Shown here in pieces: positions 48,007-57,264 of a DNA stretch of 64,000 bases (the stretch's first letter is position 1; each line of letters opens with the position of its first letter). Both the position numbers and the translations under genes were made by a program. Below the pieces are notes generated by a model. The model was not told where the DNA came from. It made no database searches and was given only the letters and a program-made list of their open reading frames with translations. Location of the stretch: positions 1 to 64,000 of the forward strand of contig DATBMB010000056.1 of NCBI GenBank assembly GCA_036555035.1. The letters are read 5' to 3'. The stretch comes from SG8-41 sp036555035. Lineage in GTDB: Bacteria > Pseudomonadota > Gammaproteobacteria > Burkholderiales > SG8-41.

Positions 48007-50105
48007 GGCTTGCCGTCCCCGCCACCGCTGTAATCGAAAATGTTGAGGTCGCCCTGCCGTTCGGTCATGTCGATGACCCTGCAATCCGCGCACATGCGCA
48101 GCCGCCGCACCGCGTCTTCCGTGGGGAACATCGAGTGCGAGCTCAGGCGCCCGACCATGTTCTCGATCATCTGCTTCGTTGCAAAGGGCTTCCCGCAGCG
48201 CACGCAGTTATACGGCTCCGCGGCGTTGAGCACGACCGCCTCCTGCGCCTGCCTTCCCAGCAGCAGCCGCGGCGCCAGACTGATGGCGTCCTCGGGGCAG
48301 GTCTTCTCGCACAGCCCGCACTGAACGCAGTTGCGCTCGATGAACTTCAACTGCGGCGTCTCCTTGGAATCGAGCAGCGCCGACTCCGGGCAGGCGCCGA
48401 CGCAGGCCATGCACAGGGTGCAGGTCTGCTGATTGACCAGGACGCGCCCGTAGGGCGCCCCCGCAGCCAGCGCCAATTCCTCTTTCGGCGCGGGTGCGTG
48501 CTTGAGCAAATGATCGAAGACGAAATCGAGCGTGCGGCGCTTTTCCCCGGAGAGGTTGAAAGCTGCGGCCGGCAGGCCGCGCAGGGTTCCCAGATTCCAC
48601 ACCGCCTGCTCCAGCGCCGGAGGGTCCCGTGCCTCGAGCAGCCGCAGGCGTCCTGCGCCGTGGCCCAGCCCCGACAGGATCTGCTCGCCAAAACCGAGCT
48701 GATCGCTGAGCGCCGCGCGGTACGCCTGCGGCTCGGTTCCCGCAGCGAGGACAAGGCAGCCTGCCGCGCCCAACGCGATCGCGCCCAGTGCGATGTCCAG
48801 CCCGAGGGAGGCGATGTGGAAGACCTCGAGCGGGATCACGTTCGCCGGCAGGCCGCGTCCACGCCGGGCGAGCCGCGCGATGAGCTCTCGGCCGTCCGTC
48901 GTGTTATGGAACAGCAGCACGGGGTCGCGCCCGCCGGCTTCCCGGTAGGTCTGCAGCACGGTCTTGATCCTCGCGCCGATGTCCGGAACGCGCGGGTAGG
49001 CGTAACTCATCGCGCCGGAGGGACAGACCGTGGCGCAGCCGCCGCATCCCATGCACAGGTGCGGCTCGACCTTGATGCGGTTTTCCTCCTTCTCGCTCGT
49101 GATCGCGCGCGTGGAGCAGACATCGATGCAGCGGGTGCAGCCGGTGATTTCCGACCGGCTGTGGGCGCAGATGCTCTCCTTGTAGAGGAAGAACTTCGGC
49201 TTCTCGAACTCCCCCACCATGCGCGCGAGCTCCCGCGCCGCGAGGGCCTGCTCGAACGGATCGCTCCCCGGCGCAAAATAGCCTTGCGGCGGCTGCTCCA
49301 GCCGGATCAGCGGTTCGCGCGAGAGATCGAGCACCAGGTCGAATTTGTCGCTGCGCTGCTTCTCCGCGCGCTCGAAATCGATCGCCCGGATCTCCCCGCA
49401 GGCCTTGACGCATTGGCGGTGCGCCTTGCACTTCTCGAGATCGATCTGGTAGGAAAAATCGATGGCCTGCTCGGGACAGACCCGGATGCAGGCATTGCAG
49501 CGGGTGCAGGTCTCGAGATCGATGGGGTTCGCCTGGTCCCACTTGACCTCGAACGCGCCCAGATAGCCTGTCACCGCGCGCGGCCGGCCGGAAAACACCG
49601 GGTAGCGCCGCTCCGCCGGCATTTCGTAGGGCTCGCCACCTGCGGTCACCAGCACGTTCACCGAGAACTGTTCGGCGAGCCGCTCCGCCCAGGAAAGCGC
49701 CGCGCCGCCCGGACCGATGATGAGCAGCCGTCCTTCCGATTGGTAGGACACCGCGGGCACCGGCTCGGGCTCGGGAACGTCCGCGAGCGCCAGCAAGGCG
49801 GCGATCTTGGGCGTCGCCTCCCGGGCCTCCCCCGACCAGCCCGCGGTTTCCCGGATATTGACGAATTTCAGCGCGCCTTCACCCTTCAGCTGCTCGTGCA
49901 GCTCGGAAAAGAGCGGCGCTTCCTGGGTGCAGGCAACGACCAGGTCGCCGCCCTTCTTGACCGCCGCCTCGAACGCCGCGACATGCCTGCGGCACAGCTC
50001 GCTCGCGATGTTTGGCGTGGCATCGAGCTTGAGCGCGCGCGCGAGCGCCTTGCCGTCGAGCGGCATGGTGCGGTTGCAGTCGCAGATGAGCTTGTCCTTC
50101 GCCAT
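48003..50105 (-). CDS. Large polyferredoxin of the formate dehydrogenase accessory operon
   Basis: A 700-residue soluble protein. An N-terminal CDCNRTM motif precedes a domain resembling heterodisulfide reductase/glutamate synthase-type proteins. At least six ferredoxin-like motifs follow: CTRCNACIRVCP, CTRCIDVCSTRA, CMGCGGCATVCP, CTLCMACVGACP, CVQCGLCEKTCP, and a terminal CVRCGKP with CADC. A GPGGAALSWAERLA segment suggests a nucleotide-binding relic. Many beta- and alphaproteobacteria carry this gene with fdh accessory genes, from memory; its partner is not established. It may provide electrons or clusters for assembly of the molybdoenzyme. Confidence 0.82.
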   Translation of the reverse strand: MAKDKLICDCNRTMPLDGKALARALKLDATPNIASELCRRHVAAFEAAVKKGGDLVVACTQEAPLFSELHEQLKGEGALKFVNIRETAGWSGEAREATPKIAALLALADVPEPEPVPAVSYQSEGRLLIIGPGGAALSWAERLAEQFSVNVLVTAGGEPYEMPAERRYPVFSGRPRAVTGYLGAFEVKWDQANPIDLETCTRCNACIRVCPEQAIDFSYQIDLEKCKAHRQCVKACGEIRAIDFERAEKQRSDKFDLVLDLSREPLIRLEQPPQGYFAPGSDPFEQALAARELARMVGEFEKPKFFLYKESICAHSRSEITGCTRCIDVCSTRAITSEKEENRIKVEPHLCMGCGGCATVCPSGAMSYAYPRVPDIGARIKTVLQTYREAGGRDPVLLFHNTTDGRELIARLARRGRGLPANVIPLEVFHIASLGLDIALGAIALGAAGCLVLAAGTEPQAYRAALSDQLGFGEQILSGLGHGAGRLRLLEARDPPALEQAVWNLGTLRGLPAAAFNLSGEKRRTLDFVFDHLLKHAPAPKEELALAAGAPYGRVLVNQQTCTLCMACVGACPESALLDSKETPQLKFIERNCVQCGLCEKTCPEDAISLAPRLLLGRQAQEAVVLNAAEPYNCVRCGKPFATKQMIENMVGRLSSHSMFPTEDAVRRLRMCADCRVIDMTERQGDLNIFDYSGGGDGKP

Positions 50106-50185
50106 CTTTCCGGGATCGTGCAGGTTCAGAGCGGACTACGGATCGTCTTGGAATCGCGGAGCGTAGCGAAAACCGGGTTCCGGCG

Positions 50186-50713
50186 CTACGCGTCCGTGCT
50201 CCGGGAACGGGGTGCGGCGGGAACCTCGTCCGGAACAGCGGTCAGGGGCTCCGCAGGCTCGGCCTGCGGGGCGGGCGGCTCGAGCCGCTTCGCGGCTGCG
50301 GCCTGCTCCAGCTCCTTTTTCCGGCGCTCCTCGGCGTCTTCCTTCGCCCACTGCAGGATGTTCTGCGCCTGGCGCAGTCCCGCGAGCATCTCGGGCGGGA
50401 TCGGCTCGGTCTTGCTGTAATCGTCGATGTAGACGTCGAGCCCGTCCATGACGTTGAAGCGCGGATCGCTGAAGAGCTTCTTCAGCGCCGCGCGGCGCAC
50501 GTCCTCACCGATCTTGGGGTGAAAGAACGGGCGGAAATCGGACTCCGGCGTCAGCTGGTCGACCGGGGGCAGCTCCGGCGGCGGCGCTTTCGGATCGACC
50601 GCGGGCTCCGCTCCCTTTACCTGGGCCTTCTCGGGCGGCGCCTCGGTGCGCGCCTCCTTCTTCCGGCGCGACCAGCGGTCGAGAAAGGCTTCCTTGTCGT
50701 TCCGGGTCGTCAT
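50186..50713 (-). CDS. DUF3306-family protein
   Basis: A 175-residue hydrophilic protein. It begins MTTRNDKEAFLDRWSRRKKE, has a Pro/Glu-rich linker, then the conserved block DFRPFFHPKIGEDVRRAALKK and PRFNVMDGLDVYIDDYSKTE. The C-terminus is low-complexity. Such proteins are known only from formate dehydrogenase neighbourhoods and no function is assigned. The start codon overlaps the DUF3305 stop (ATGA). Confidence 0.85.
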   Translation of the reverse strand: MTTRNDKEAFLDRWSRRKKEARTEAPPEKAQVKGAEPAVDPKAPPPELPPVDQLTPESDFRPFFHPKIGEDVRRAALKKLFSDPRFNVMDGLDVYIDDYSKTEPIPPEMLAGLRQAQNILQWAKEDAEERRKKELEQAAAAKRLEPPAPQAEPAEPLTAVPDEVPAAPRSRSTDA

Positions 50714-51240
50714 CCCGTCGCGTCCTGCGGTCCACCCGTGCCGTCGCGGTGCGACGCCACGCCCTTGTCCTTGCTGCTGGCGTAGCGCTTCTTCTTTTTC
50801 GGCTCCGGCTTGTAATGCTCGGTTGCGAACTCGGAGATCCACGGCACCAGGTCGGGCGGAAGCGCCACGCCGCCCACGTTCTCTTCGGTGTCCATCCAGC
50901 GCGCGCCTTCGTGGTAGCTCACGGTAACCCGCTCGGGTTTCGCGAACTCCCCGTGCATGCGCCACATGACGAACACCTTGGGATGCGGCGAGGTGACGTT
51001 GTAGAGATAGCCTTCCGCCTCGTCCGGCTGCAGCTTGAGCTCGAACCCGGGAAACAGGACCTGAGTGATCCGCTCCTCGGCAACGATCACCCGCTCGGCG
51101 CTCCCGGCAGGCGCGGCATCGCTGACCACTCCCTTCGCCTCCCAGCGCTCCGTCGCCCACCGACCGGCGAGCCGGGTCCGCTCCATGATGACGGCGAGAC
51201 GGTACGGCGCAGTGCGACTCGGGCTGGCGGATTCCGTCAT
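50710..51240 (-). CDS. DUF3305-family protein
   Basis: A 176-residue soluble protein. Conserved parts are YRLAVIMERTRLAGRWATER, LFPGFELKLQPDEAEGYLYN and HPKVFVMWRMHGEFAKPERV, followed by VALPPDLVPWISEF. It is paired with DUF3306 in many formate dehydrogenase accessory operons. The function is unknown. It is the first gene of the minus-strand accessory operon (DUF3305, DUF3306, polyferredoxin, TorD) and diverges from moaA. Confidence 0.86.
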   Translation of the reverse strand: MTESASPSRTAPYRLAVIMERTRLAGRWATERWEAKGVVSDAAPAGSAERVIVAEERITQVLFPGFELKLQPDEAEGYLYNVTSPHPKVFVMWRMHGEFAKPERVTVSYHEGARWMDTEENVGGVALPPDLVPWISEFATEHYKPEPKKKKRYASSKDKGVASHRDGTGGPQDATG

Positions 51241-51319
51241 GGCGGGGATTGTGCGCCACGGTTGAGCGCCGCGCAACCGGAAACACTCCCAAATACTTGA
51301 TTTGCCGAAAGTGTTTTCC

Positions 51320-51363
51320 TTGCGGACGGGCCCGCCACTTTGGGATAATTCCCTGCGTAGAAT
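51320..51363 (+). promoter_or_regulatory. Putative promoter(s) of moaA-fdhD-mobA
   Basis: TTGCGG (51320-51325) and GATAAT (51344-51349) are 18 bases apart. A second -10-like TAGAAT lies at 51358-51363, followed by the moaA ATG at 51384. Just upstream GGAAACACT (51279-51287) and AGTGTTTTCC (51310-51319) form a near-perfect inverted repeat that could bind a regulator of both divergent units. Confidence 0.45.
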
Positions 51364-51383
51364 CCCGCTATCGCTGGCCTCAA

Positions 51384-52424
51384 ATGAACACGCCCCTAGA
51401 CCTTGCGCCGTCGCGCGCCGAGCGCCTCGACGACCGCCTGCACCGCCCGCTGCGCGACCTGCGCATCTCGGTCACCGACCGCTGCAACTTCCGGTGCGTC
51501 TATTGCATGCCGAAGGAAGTGTTCGGCAAGGACTATCAGTTCCTCGAGCGCCGGGAAATCCTCACCTTCGAGGAAATCGCCCGGCTCGTCCGCATCTTCC
51601 GGGGGCTCGGCGTGGAGAAGGTGCGGCTGACCGGCGGTGAGCCCCTGGTACGGCGCAACCTCGAGCAACTGATCGGGCACCTCGCCGCCATTCCCGGGCT
51701 CGATCTCACGCTCACCACGAACGGCTCCTTCCTCGCGCGCAAGGCACGCGCGCTCAAGGCGGCGGGCCTGACGCGCATCACCGTGAGCCTCGATGCGCTC
51801 GAGGACGCCGTGTTCCGGCGCCTGAACGACGTGGATTTCCCGGTCGCCAAGGTTCTCGAGGGGATCGAGGCCGCCGCCGCCGCGGGACTCACCCCGGTCA
51901 AGGTCAACATGGTGGTCAAGCGCGGCGAGAACGACGCGAGCATCCTGCCGATGGCGGGCTTCTTCCGCGGCACCGGGCACATCCTGCGCTTCATCGAGTA
52001 CATGGACGTCGGGCACACCAACGGCTGGCGCATGAACGACGTCGTGCCCGCGCGCGAGATCATCGAGCGCATCGGCCGCGAGTGGCCGCTCGAGCCCGTC
52101 GATCCCAACTACCCGGGTGAGGTCGCGGAGCGCTGGCGCTACCGCGACGGCCGCGGAGAGATCGGCGTCATCGCCTCCGTCACCCAGGCCTTCTGCCGCA
52201 CTTGCACCCGCGCCCGGCTCTCCACCGAGGGCCAGCTCTACACGTGCCTGTTCGCGACGAGCGGCCACGACCTGCGGGCGCTCGTGCGCGGAGGCGCCTC
52301 CGACGCGGACATCCGCGCCGCGGTTGCCGGGATCTGGTCGAAGCGGGCCGACCGCTACTCCGAAATCCGCGGGAGCCAGACCGCGCGGCTGCCGAAGATC
52401 GAGATGTCCTATATCGGAGGGTGA
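51384..52424 (+). CDS. moaA: GTP 3',8-cyclase MoaA
   Basis: A 346-residue radical SAM enzyme. The SAM cluster motif is CNFRCVYC (about residues 34-41), then LTGGEPLVRRNLEQLI. The C-terminal GTP-site cluster is CRTCTRARLSTEGQLYTCLF, and the end is SYIGG, the conserved GG tail. It converts GTP to 3',8-cyclo-GTP, the first step of molybdopterin synthesis. The ATG at 51384 gives the normal start LRDLRISVTDRC downstream. Overlap with fdhD (GTGATG) shows coupling. No moaC is in the window. Confidence 0.96.
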   Translation: MNTPLDLAPSRAERLDDRLHRPLRDLRISVTDRCNFRCVYCMPKEVFGKDYQFLERREILTFEEIARLVRIFRGLGVEKVRLTGGEPLVRRNLEQLIGHLAAIPGLDLTLTTNGSFLARKARALKAAGLTRITVSLDALEDAVFRRLNDVDFPVAKVLEGIEAAAAAGLTPVKVNMVVKRGENDASILPMAGFFRGTGHILRFIEYMDVGHTNGWRMNDVVPAREIIERIGREWPLEPVDPNYPGEVAERWRYRDGRGEIGVIASVTQAFCRTCTRARLSTEGQLYTCLFATSGHDLRALVRGGASDADIRAAVAGIWSKRADRYSEIRGSQTARLPKIEMSYIGG

Positions 52425-53260
52425 TGGACAAGCCCTACCGCCCCCAGCTCACCCATGCCGGCCGGCCGCTGACGTTCGAAGTGGAAGCCGTCAACGAGCG
52501 CGGGGAGCGCCTGCCCACGCCGATCGCCGGGGAGCACCCGCTGACGCTCTTCCTCGACAACCGCGAGATCGTCACCTTGATGACGTTGGGCCAGGCGCCG
52601 GAGGCGCTCACGATCGGTTACCTGCGCAACCAGCGCCTGGTGGGATCCATCGAGGAAATCGCGGCGGTGCAGGTTGACTGGGAGACGGATGCCGTCGCCG
52701 TCACCACCCGCAAGGGCGTGAAGGGCCTGCGAGAGCGCCTGAAGAAGCGCACCGTCACCACCGGCTGCGGCCAGGGCACCGTGTTCGGCGATCTGATGGA
52801 AGAGATCGACTCCATCGAGCTGCGCAACGACGTGAAGCTCACCGAGGAGACGCTCTACGGGCTGCTCGACGCCGTGCGGCACCGCGAGACCATCTACAAG
52901 AGCGCGGGCGCGGTGCACGGCTGCGCGCTGGCCGAGGGCGCGGAGATCCTTTACTTCGTCGAGGACGTCGGGCGCCACAACGCAGTGGACGCCATCGCCG
53001 GCCAGATGTGGCTCGACCGCGTGGACGGCTCGGACAAGATTTTCTACACCACTGGTCGGCTCACTTCCGAGATGGTGATCAAGGCCGCCCAGATGCGCAT
53101 CCCCTTCCTGGTTTCGCGCTCGGGGCTGACCGAGATGGGCCACCAGATCGCGAGCCGGGTCGGCATCACCATGATCGGGCGCGCGGTGACCAAGCACTAT
53201 CTCCTCTTCACCGGCAAGCACCGCTTCGTCAAGACCGTCATGCCCACGATGCTGGCATGA
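52424..53260 (+). CDS. fdhD: Formate dehydrogenase accessory sulfurtransferase FdhD
   Basis: A 278-residue protein: AVHGCALAEGAEILYFVEDVGRHNAVD and TGRLTSEMVIKAAQMRIPFLVSRS are FdhD signatures. FdhD moves sulfur from IscS to the FDH molybdenum cofactor. E. coli FdhD uses two cysteines in a CxxC loop; here the loop reads TTGCGQGTVFG with one Cys. Activity with a single Cys is plausible but not shown. It overlaps moaA by one base and mobA by four. Confidence 0.94.
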   Translation: MDKPYRPQLTHAGRPLTFEVEAVNERGERLPTPIAGEHPLTLFLDNREIVTLMTLGQAPEALTIGYLRNQRLVGSIEEIAAVQVDWETDAVAVTTRKGVKGLRERLKKRTVTTGCGQGTVFGDLMEEIDSIELRNDVKLTEETLYGLLDAVRHRETIYKSAGAVHGCALAEGAEILYFVEDVGRHNAVDAIAGQMWLDRVDGSDKIFYTTGRLTSEMVIKAAQMRIPFLVSRSGLTEMGHQIASRVGITMIGRAVTKHYLLFTGKHRFVKTVMPTMLA

Positions 53261-53844
53261 TCACCGGGGTGATCCTCGCCGGCGGCCAGGGCCGCCGCAT
53301 GGGCGGCGTGGACAAGGGGCTGCAGCCGCTGCGCGGACGCCCGATGGTGGCATGGGTCATCGAGCGCTTCGCGCCGCAGGTAAACGAAGTCCTGATCAAC
53401 GCCAACCAGAACCTCGAGCGCTACGGCGCGCTCGGCCACCGCGTGATCCCGGACGAGATCACGGGATTCGCCGGCCCGCTGGCCGGGTTGCACCGCGGCT
53501 TGACCGAGGCCGCGCATGACCTCGTCGCGACCGTGCCCTGCGATTCGCCGTTTCTGCCGCGCGACCTCGTGGCTCGGCTGCGGGCAGCGCTGGAGCACAA
53601 CCAGGCTGACATCGCCGTCGCGAAGACCGGGCCGCAGCCGCACCCGGTCTTCTGCCTGTGCCGCAGGAGCGTGCTTCCCGGTCTCGGTGCCTTCCTGGCC
53701 GGCGGCGGCCGCAAGATCGACGCGTGGTATGCGAGCCTGAAAGTCGTCGAGGTCGCGTTCGATGACAATCCGGACGCGTTCAGCAATATCAATACGGGGG
53801 ATGAGTTGCGCGCCTTCGAGACCCGCGAGCTGCCCTCAGCCTGA
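53257..53844 (+). CDS. mobA: Molybdenum cofactor guanylyltransferase MobA
   Basis: A 195-residue nucleotidyltransferase: GVILAGGQGRRMGGVDKGLQ at the start, then the GFAGPLAGLHRGL and DSPFLPRDL blocks and a C-terminal NINTGDEL. It attaches GMP to Mo-molybdopterin to give the MGD needed by the formate dehydrogenase. The start ATG overlaps the fdhD stop (ATGA). The stop overlaps the end of glk by nine bases on the other strand. Confidence 0.95.
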   Translation: MITGVILAGGQGRRMGGVDKGLQPLRGRPMVAWVIERFAPQVNEVLINANQNLERYGALGHRVIPDEITGFAGPLAGLHRGLTEAAHDLVATVPCDSPFLPRDLVARLRAALEHNQADIAVAKTGPQPHPVFCLCRRSVLPGLGAFLAGGGRKIDAWYASLKVVEVAFDDNPDAFSNINTGDELRAFETRELPSA

Positions 53845-54867
53845 TTTTCCCCCGGTGAGGCGCGCGGCCTCCGCGAGCGCGCCGTGAAGACCTACCAGCG
53901 GGTTCATGATCACGAGCACCGGCATCGTCGCGAGCAGCTCGCTGAAGCGGCCCTTGGCCGTGAACGCACGCATGAATGCGCCCTCCTTCAGCTTCGGCGC
54001 GATCCGGGGCGCGATTCCGCCCGCGATGTAGACGCCGCCGTGCGCCAGCGTGGCGAGCGCCAGGTTGCCCGCGAAGGCGCCGTATACCGCGACGAAGAGA
54101 TCGAGCGCGCGCACGGCCAGCGGATCGAGCTTGGCGAGCGCGAACTCCGCGATCAGCTCCGCGGTGTCCTTGCGCGTCTTGTCCGCATCGCGCAGTTGCT
54201 TCGAAGGCACTCCGACGCCGGTTTCCTGCAGGAAGCTGAAGATGCGCATCAATCCCGGCCCGGAGACCACCCGCTCGTAGGAGACCCGCCCGTAGGTGCG
54301 GCGCAGGTGCGCGAGCAGCCGGTCCTGCTGCTCGTCCACCGGCGCAAAATCCGCGTGGCCCGCTTCCGAGGGCTGCACGGCGTAGCCGTCGTCCTGCCAG
54401 CTCAGAAGCGCGACGCCGAGACCGGTGCCGGCTCCGATGATGAGCCGGGAGGCGCGCGCGACCGGCCTTCCCTCCTGAAGCGTCTCGAGCTCGCCCGGCG
54501 CAAGCCGGTTGATGCCGAGCCCGGCGGCCGCGAAATCGTTCATCAGGCGCACTTCCGGCAGCCGCAGCTCGGCGGCGATCGTGTTGCCGCTCACCTGCCA
54601 CCCCAGGTTCGTCAAGGTCGTGCTGTTGCCCGCGACCGGCCCCGCCACGGAGAAGCAGGCGCCGGCGATCGCGCTGCGATGTCCCGCCACGGCCTGCTGC
54701 TGAAGGAAATCCGCGAGGATCGGCTGCACGCCGTCGAAATCCCGGCAAGAATAGATATGCTCCGCCACGATCTGCGGGCGCGCGCCGGCGGTCGCGAGCG
54801 CAAGCGCCGCCTTGGTGCCGCCGATGTCCGCCGCGAGGAGGTAGCGCCGCCGCGACCGCTCGCTCAT
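53836..54867 (-). CDS. glk: Glucokinase
   Basis: A 343-residue glucokinase of the bacterial Glk family: LLAADIGGTKAALALA (phosphate-binding), MNDFAAAGLGINRLAPGE with the catalytic Asp, GAGTGLGVALL, and SEAGHADFAP for glucose contacts. It phosphorylates glucose. The start codon overlaps the stop of the GGDEF/EAL gene (ATGA). The convergent mobA overlaps its end. Confidence 0.95.
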   Translation of the reverse strand: MSERSRRRYLLAADIGGTKAALALATAGARPQIVAEHIYSCRDFDGVQPILADFLQQQAVAGHRSAIAGACFSVAGPVAGNSTTLTNLGWQVSGNTIAAELRLPEVRLMNDFAAAGLGINRLAPGELETLQEGRPVARASRLIIGAGTGLGVALLSWQDDGYAVQPSEAGHADFAPVDEQQDRLLAHLRRTYGRVSYERVVSGPGLMRIFSFLQETGVGVPSKQLRDADKTRKDTAELIAEFALAKLDPLAVRALDLFVAVYGAFAGNLALATLAHGGVYIAGGIAPRIAPKLKEGAFMRAFTAKGRFSELLATMPVLVIMNPLVGLHGALAEAARLTGGKSG

Positions 54868-57260
54868 GCGAACAGTGCCTTCTGCTGCTGCGCCGGCTCC
54901 TCCCCCAGCGCCTCGGGCTCCGCGACGAAATAGCCCTGCGCGTAGTCGAGCCCGAGCTCGGTGATGCTGGCGAGGGTCTCCGCGTCCTCCACCGATTCGG
55001 CCACCGTGCGCATGCCCAGGATATGCCCGATGCGGTTGACCGAGTCCACGATCGCGAAGTCCATCGGGTCGGTCACCATGTCCTTGATGAACACGCCGGC
55101 GATCTTCAGGAAGTCGACCGGGAGGTACTTGAGGTAGGCGAACGAGGACATGCCGGTGCCGAAATCGTCGAGCGCGAAGCGGCAGCCCATGCCCTTCAGC
55201 TCGTGCATCAGCTCCGCCGCCTTGGAGAGATTCGAGATCGCGGTGGTCTCCGTGATCTCGAAGCACAGCAGCCCGCTCGGCAGCTGGTAGCGCGTGAGGA
55301 GGTTGCGGATGAAGTCCGGGAAGCTCTTGTCGTTGATGCTCGCGCCCGAGATGTTGACCGAGTAGAAACCGCGCTCGCCGCTGCCGTGGAGATCGTGTGG
55401 AATCGCGCCGGCTGCCCACTGCCGGTTCAGGAACTCCACGAGCGAGCTCACCACCCAGCGCTCGATCGAGGTCAGCAGGTTGTAGCGCTCCGCCGCCGGC
55501 ATGAAGCCGGTGGCCGGAATCAGGTTGCCGGCGCGGTCCACCATACGCACGAGGATCTCGTAATTGCGCTCGCGGCGCGGCGTCGCGTCGAGCGGGTCGA
55601 TACGCTGGCGGTAAAGCCGGAACTGGCCCAGCTCGAAGGCGCGGTTGATCTGCGACACGAGCTGCAGCTCCTCGCGCCGGCCGCTGCGGCTGGGCTCCTC
55701 CGGGCGGTACACCTGCACCCGGTCGCGACCGCGGTTCTTGGCTTCGTAGCAGGTCGCATCCGCGTTTGCGAGCACCTGGTTCACATCCCCGCTCGCCGCG
55801 TCGATCGGCACGAGACCCACGCTCACCCCGACGCTGAAGGTCTTGCCTTCCCACACGAACCGGAACTCGCGCACCGTCTCGCGCAGGCCATTGGCGATGC
55901 GCACGCCCTGGTCGACCGGGCACGCCTCGAGCAGCGCGCCGAACTCATCGCCCCCGAGGCGCGCCAGCGTGTCGCTGCCGCGCATGCGCGTCAGCATGAT
56001 CGAGGTGAGCTGCCGCAGCAGCTCGTCGCCCGCGCTGTGGCCGCAGGTATCGTTCACCGCCTTGAAGTTGTCGAGATCCATGAAGAGCAGCGCGTGCTCG
56101 CGCCGCTGCGTCCCGGCGGTCTCGATCAGCTCGGCCAGGCGCCGCTCGAACTCGCGGCGGTTGACCAGCCCCGTCAGCGAGTCATGGCTCGCCTGCCACA
56201 GCAGCTGCTGCGACATGGCGCGCAGCTGGCTCATGTCGTGGAACACCACGATCATGCCGTGCACGGTGCCGTCGCGGCCCAGGATCGGCGCGTGCGAGTA
56301 GCGCACCGGGCACTCGCGCCCGCTGCGGTCGACGAGCCGCACCGCGGCGAGCTCCGCCTCGCCGCCGCCCGCCGTCTCGGTCAGGGGCAGCGGATCGATC
56401 GGCTTGCCGGTGCGCTCGTCGAGCACGCGGTAGATCTCGGACAGCGGCTTGCCGATCGCCTCCGCGCCCGTCCAGCCGAGCTGCTGCTCGGCCACCGGGT
56501 TGAGATACTCGACCCTTCCCGCTGCGTCCGTGGTGATGACTCCGTCCACGATCGAGTGCAGCGTGACTTCCGCGAGCTCCTTCTCGTGCTCGAGCGTCGC
56601 CTGGGTCGCGGCGACGCTGCGGCTCACCCACACCGCGATCACGATGCCCGCCAGCAGGGCCAGCAGCCCCCCGGCCCCGATCAGGAGGAAGCCGTAGCGC
56701 ATGCCCTGGTTCGCAGCCGCGATCGCCTCCGCGGTGCGCGCGTGGTTGGCTTCGAGCATCAGGTAGAGCGTCTCCTGGAACCGGGAATCCTCCAGCACCG
56801 CCTGCGTGAGGTTCAGCTCCGAGGCGCGCGCGATCTCGCTCTTCATGAGGAGCGCTACGATGTCCTCGCCGATCGCCCGCGAGCGCGCCGCCGCGGCGAT
56901 CGCCTCGTCGCGCGCCGCCCGTTCGGAGGCGTCGAGCTGGAGCGTTCCCAGCCTCTCCACCGCCCGGTCGTAGGCCCCGATCGCCCGCCGGTACTGCTCG
57001 TGCACGGTCCGGCGCGCCTCGCCCATCTCCGCCCCGAACATCTTGTCGATCAGCGCGGAGCGCTGGCCGTTGGCGAGGAAGAGCTCGGACGCGGTGCCGA
57101 TCTTGCGGCCCTGCGCTCCGGTCAGGGAGTGAATCTGCTGGTTGAAGGACTCGATGCGCGCAAGCCCGAGCGCGATCAGCGCGGTGAGCGCGGCGAGCAG
57201 CAGTCCGAAGCTGGCATACAGCAGGTATTTCGACTTGGGGCTGGCCAGCAGGGGCGTCAT
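54864..57260 (-). CDS. Membrane-bound PAS-GGDEF-EAL cyclic-di-GMP protein
   Basis: A 798-residue protein. Two membrane helices (about 13-36 and 190-215) enclose a helical periplasmic sensor. Then come PAS (about 225-345), GGDEF (about 355-510; RLGGDEFGALLE intact) and EAL (about 535-785). EAL motifs appear active: YEILVRM, NISGASI, EITETTAI, DDFGTGMSS, LKIAGVF and AESVED. It may make or degrade c-di-GMP; the balance depends on signals. It sits in an operon with mtfA upstream and glk downstream. The ATG at 57260 or the GTG at 57263 may be the start. Confidence 0.92.
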   Translation of the reverse strand: MTPLLASPKSKYLLYASFGLLLAALTALIALGLARIESFNQQIHSLTGAQGRKIGTASELFLANGQRSALIDKMFGAEMGEARRTVHEQYRRAIGAYDRAVERLGTLQLDASERAARDEAIAAAARSRAIGEDIVALLMKSEIARASELNLTQAVLEDSRFQETLYLMLEANHARTAEAIAAANQGMRYGFLLIGAGGLLALLAGIVIAVWVSRSVAATQATLEHEKELAEVTLHSIVDGVITTDAAGRVEYLNPVAEQQLGWTGAEAIGKPLSEIYRVLDERTGKPIDPLPLTETAGGGEAELAAVRLVDRSGRECPVRYSHAPILGRDGTVHGMIVVFHDMSQLRAMSQQLLWQASHDSLTGLVNRREFERRLAELIETAGTQRREHALLFMDLDNFKAVNDTCGHSAGDELLRQLTSIMLTRMRGSDTLARLGGDEFGALLEACPVDQGVRIANGLRETVREFRFVWEGKTFSVGVSVGLVPIDAASGDVNQVLANADATCYEAKNRGRDRVQVYRPEEPSRSGRREELQLVSQINRAFELGQFRLYRQRIDPLDATPRRERNYEILVRMVDRAGNLIPATGFMPAAERYNLLTSIERWVVSSLVEFLNRQWAAGAIPHDLHGSGERGFYSVNISGASINDKSFPDFIRNLLTRYQLPSGLLCFEITETTAISNLSKAAELMHELKGMGCRFALDDFGTGMSSFAYLKYLPVDFLKIAGVFIKDMVTDPMDFAIVDSVNRIGHILGMRTVAESVEDAETLASITELGLDYAQGYFVAEPEALGEEPAQQQKALFA

Positions 57261-57264
57261 CACG

